From contig NC_053418.1 of assembly GCF_016859285.1 (NCBI RefSeq), positions 25,317,829 through 25,381,828 on the forward strand: a DNA stretch of 64,000 nt, in the 5' to 3' direction. The notes under the pieces were generated by a model. The model ran no database searches and had not been told where the DNA came from. It worked only from the letters and a program-made list of their open reading frames with translations. This DNA is from Xiphias gladius. Lineage: Eukaryota > Chordata > Actinopteri > Istiophoriformes > Xiphiidae. The position numbers and the translations under genes are program-made. Every line of letters starts with the position of its first letter. Position 1 is the first letter of the stretch. Below, piece after piece: positions 61,761 through 64,000 of the stretch.

Positions 61761-64000
61761 TATGTTCCCTGGTGTCCTCTGTTTAAGGGCAACCCAGTGC
61801 AGTTTGGGTTAGACTGGTAGATATTCCTTAGCTCAATGGAAAGATGTAATTAGTTCATAAATTTTACTGAGATTACAGGATTCTGAAAAAAACCTTTGAT
61901 AAAATCAAAAACTTATGAAAGATAATCACCATATTTTCAGTACAGAATAAAAGCACAAAAAAACAGAAGTAAAATAAAGTATACATTTTTACATTATGCT
62001 GTCACAAATCTAATCAATGAGTTAATTTACAATTATTTATTGTAGCTTTACTTTTGCTTTATATTTTTGGTGCTTTGGTTTCTGAGTGACAATGGATGAA
62101 AGACTTGGAAATACAAAAACATAAATCAGATGGTGTAACTAGTAAGAAAGGCTTTTACAGAGATCAGACACAACATAAAAATCCTGTCCTCCATCTAATC
62201 TTCCCTCTTAAACATCAAACTTATGCAAAAAGAAGCAATGCCTTCACTAAGGAGTACTTATTTTTTGCTCACTAATGAAAATGTTTTGAATCTCTTTGCT
62301 ACTGTGCCAATGGCGTTGTTTTCCTTCTTTGCTCTCTGATTATAGAACTGTATAAACTGGGCGAGATTTTGAATTCTTAGCTGATTGCGTGCCTGTAGCC
62401 ATGCACTTTCTCTGCTTTCCTCTCCAGACCTCTTTCTCCTGATAGCCTCCTTTTTCCGCACTTTATATGCAGTTATGCTGAATAGGTGCTGATGTATGTT
62501 GAAAACAGTTTTGCAGGTGACTTGTCAAAATGTGCAGTGGATAGGCAGTAACACAATTCAGTGCAATATGCTATCAATCAGCCAGTGGACTCCCATTTGT
62601 ACATACAGTATAATGAGCCTACTCTTCCCCAGACTATCATGACACTGCTGGTGTTTAGCTGCTCTCATGTCCTCCAACAGTGTGTCCCTATTGTCTGTTT
62701 GTCTGTTTAATATGCAAAGGTGGTCATTCAGGGAGTCATTTTGGACCAGTGTAAACGAATCCGCAACAATGATTAGCTGGCGCTGCAGAGGAAGTGTCCA
62801 TCATTGTGTTAGTGCATTTGGAGACCAGTACTCCTCCCTCAGGTCGTCTTGCCGCTGCTCTCTCAGCTTTGCGGAAGACGCTCTCTGAAAAACACCCAAA
62901 CAGCACCAGACTAAATACACTGTAAGTGGAGTTACTTAATGGGAGATTTTGCATGCTTAATTGCAAGTATGGATTGAAGGTCCATTAAAAGACATCAGTG
63001 TCATGGAGTCCAGCATACAGTTTGAATATACTTGAGCTTGATTGATCCATTGACTTCCTGGCTTCTATCTGAGAGAAGTAATTAGAAACAAAGATCACAA
63101 AACCATTTTGAAGATGATTTTAGAAACAAGATATTAAAAAAAAGCCGATATCTAGACAGCCCTATTTCTGATGCTGGTCATTTTTGTTTGTTCAGCATAT
63201 GCAAGCATGCTTCAGGGTGGCACCGTAGACGTCCTGAGGGAAATATCAGGCTTATTTATTGGAGTCTTTTTAGCCCCAGCTCAATAGCAAGAGTCTGATG
63301 GCTGGGGTACAGAGGGACTATCTGGCAGAGGAGGAATCGGAGGAGGAGCTGGGCCTGGCGTCAGCCCCACTGACAAGCTCTTATTTACCGTCCAGATCTA
63401 TGACTCATTTTATGTACCTCATCGTAAAGCACTGAGATTTATCGGAGGTAACGGGACAGTGGGGAATACCCCAGGAGAATGGCAGATTCAGCTCCCTCCC
63501 CTCTGCTCCCCTGGCAGGGATTCAGGTTCACTCTACCTGCCCTGCACGCCAACACCTTCTGGGAAGAGGGGAGTGTTGGAGCCCAGATGAGAATGTCCAT
63601 ATTTCTGCCAGATATAGACAGCTGATAGCTCATCTAATAAAGAAGACGCTCATAAAAATTGGATGGGCTAATGGATGACTCGGTAAGGATTAATAACAGC
63701 TTATTGGTCATGTGCAGTGACCTCTCACAGAGCTAACAATGCAGTGGCCAACTGGGCTCTTGCTGCATGCAGCACAGGGGTAGATGACCAAACCACAAAA
63801 CATTGTGGAGCAAGGAAGTTAAATTTGTCTTATAGTTTTTGATATCTACTGTCCCCCCCTATATTTTAGCTTACCATATCCTTGGTTCTGAAGTGCAGTT
63901 GAAATTTGTTGGTTTATAAATAATGTATTAACTTAAGGGAGAAAAATATCTAAAGGTTGTCATCCTCACTTACCATCATTTCTTTTCTCATGTCTGCCAC

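Larger units (their letters stand above)
49327..64000 (+). other. cux2: cux2 intron 1 (incomplete)
   Basis: This is non-coding sequence to the window edge. It holds a CA microsatellite (52679-52725), a foldback element (54812-55027) and a degenerate short-unit array (about 61180-61760). GC-richer islands near 57350-57560, 59200-59430 and 63200-63660 stand out from the AT-rich background and are candidate regulatory elements. Open frames seen here, including a basic one on the minus strand at 62258-62461, have no family resemblance. Confidence 0.75.

Noticed and set aside
62258-62461. Basic 67-codon minus-strand frame in cux2 intron 1
   Set aside because: It contains no recognised motif, no splice partner and no conserved neighbours, so it is probably chance.

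Overview
The window is vertebrate nuclear DNA from a ray-finned fish, probably a percomorph teleost. The genes have short coding exons with GT-AG introns. The proteins are close to human orthologues, and the repeats are teleost families: a tRNA-like SINE, hAT-type and other small DNA transposons, a Tc1-like element and CA/TA microsatellites. Every protein call was made by translating and splicing exons by eye and comparing with remembered family sequences. No database search was run.

Layout, left to right: a 3' UTR of a + strand gene, probably atp2a2 (1-1.24 kb); anapc7 on the minus strand (2.49-6.98 kb); ube2g1 on + (8.92-12.26 kb, 3' UTR to 14.34 kb); rad9b on + (17.23-23.90 kb); pptc7 on minus (26.79-33.00 kb); ppp1cc on minus (34.46-37.70 kb); myl2 on minus (40.78-43.88 kb); and the first coding exon of cux2 on + (49.26 kb), whose first intron fills the rest of the window. 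For six genes a complete reading frame could be assembled: anapc7 565 aa, ube2g1 169 aa, rad9b about 405 aa, pptc7 297 aa, ppp1cc 323 aa and myl2 168 aa.

The order and strands match human 12q24.11 (ATP2A2, ANAPC7, RAD9B, PPTC7, PPP1CC, MYL2, CUX2), minus ARPC3, GPN3, FAM216A, VPS29, TCTN1, HVCN1 and CCDC63, and with ube2g1 (17p13 in human) inserted. The genes do not form a pathway. They cover cell-cycle ubiquitination, an E2 enzyme, the 9-1-1 checkpoint clamp, a mitochondrial phosphatase, PP1 gamma, a cardiac/slow-muscle light chain and a neuronal homeodomain factor. The block is a conserved neighbourhood.

I saw no exotic system, CRISPR array, operon, toxin gene or retrovirus-like element. 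The more interesting signals are: GCTAGC/GTTAGC motif clusters at the 5' ends of the five housekeeping genes; two GC-AG introns; transposons packed into the myl2 introns and placed against a ube2g1 splice acceptor; a foldback element with a perfect 6-bp target duplication; a degenerate array of short 'cata/ttga' units at 61.3 kb; and a 37-base A tract just before the cux2 start.
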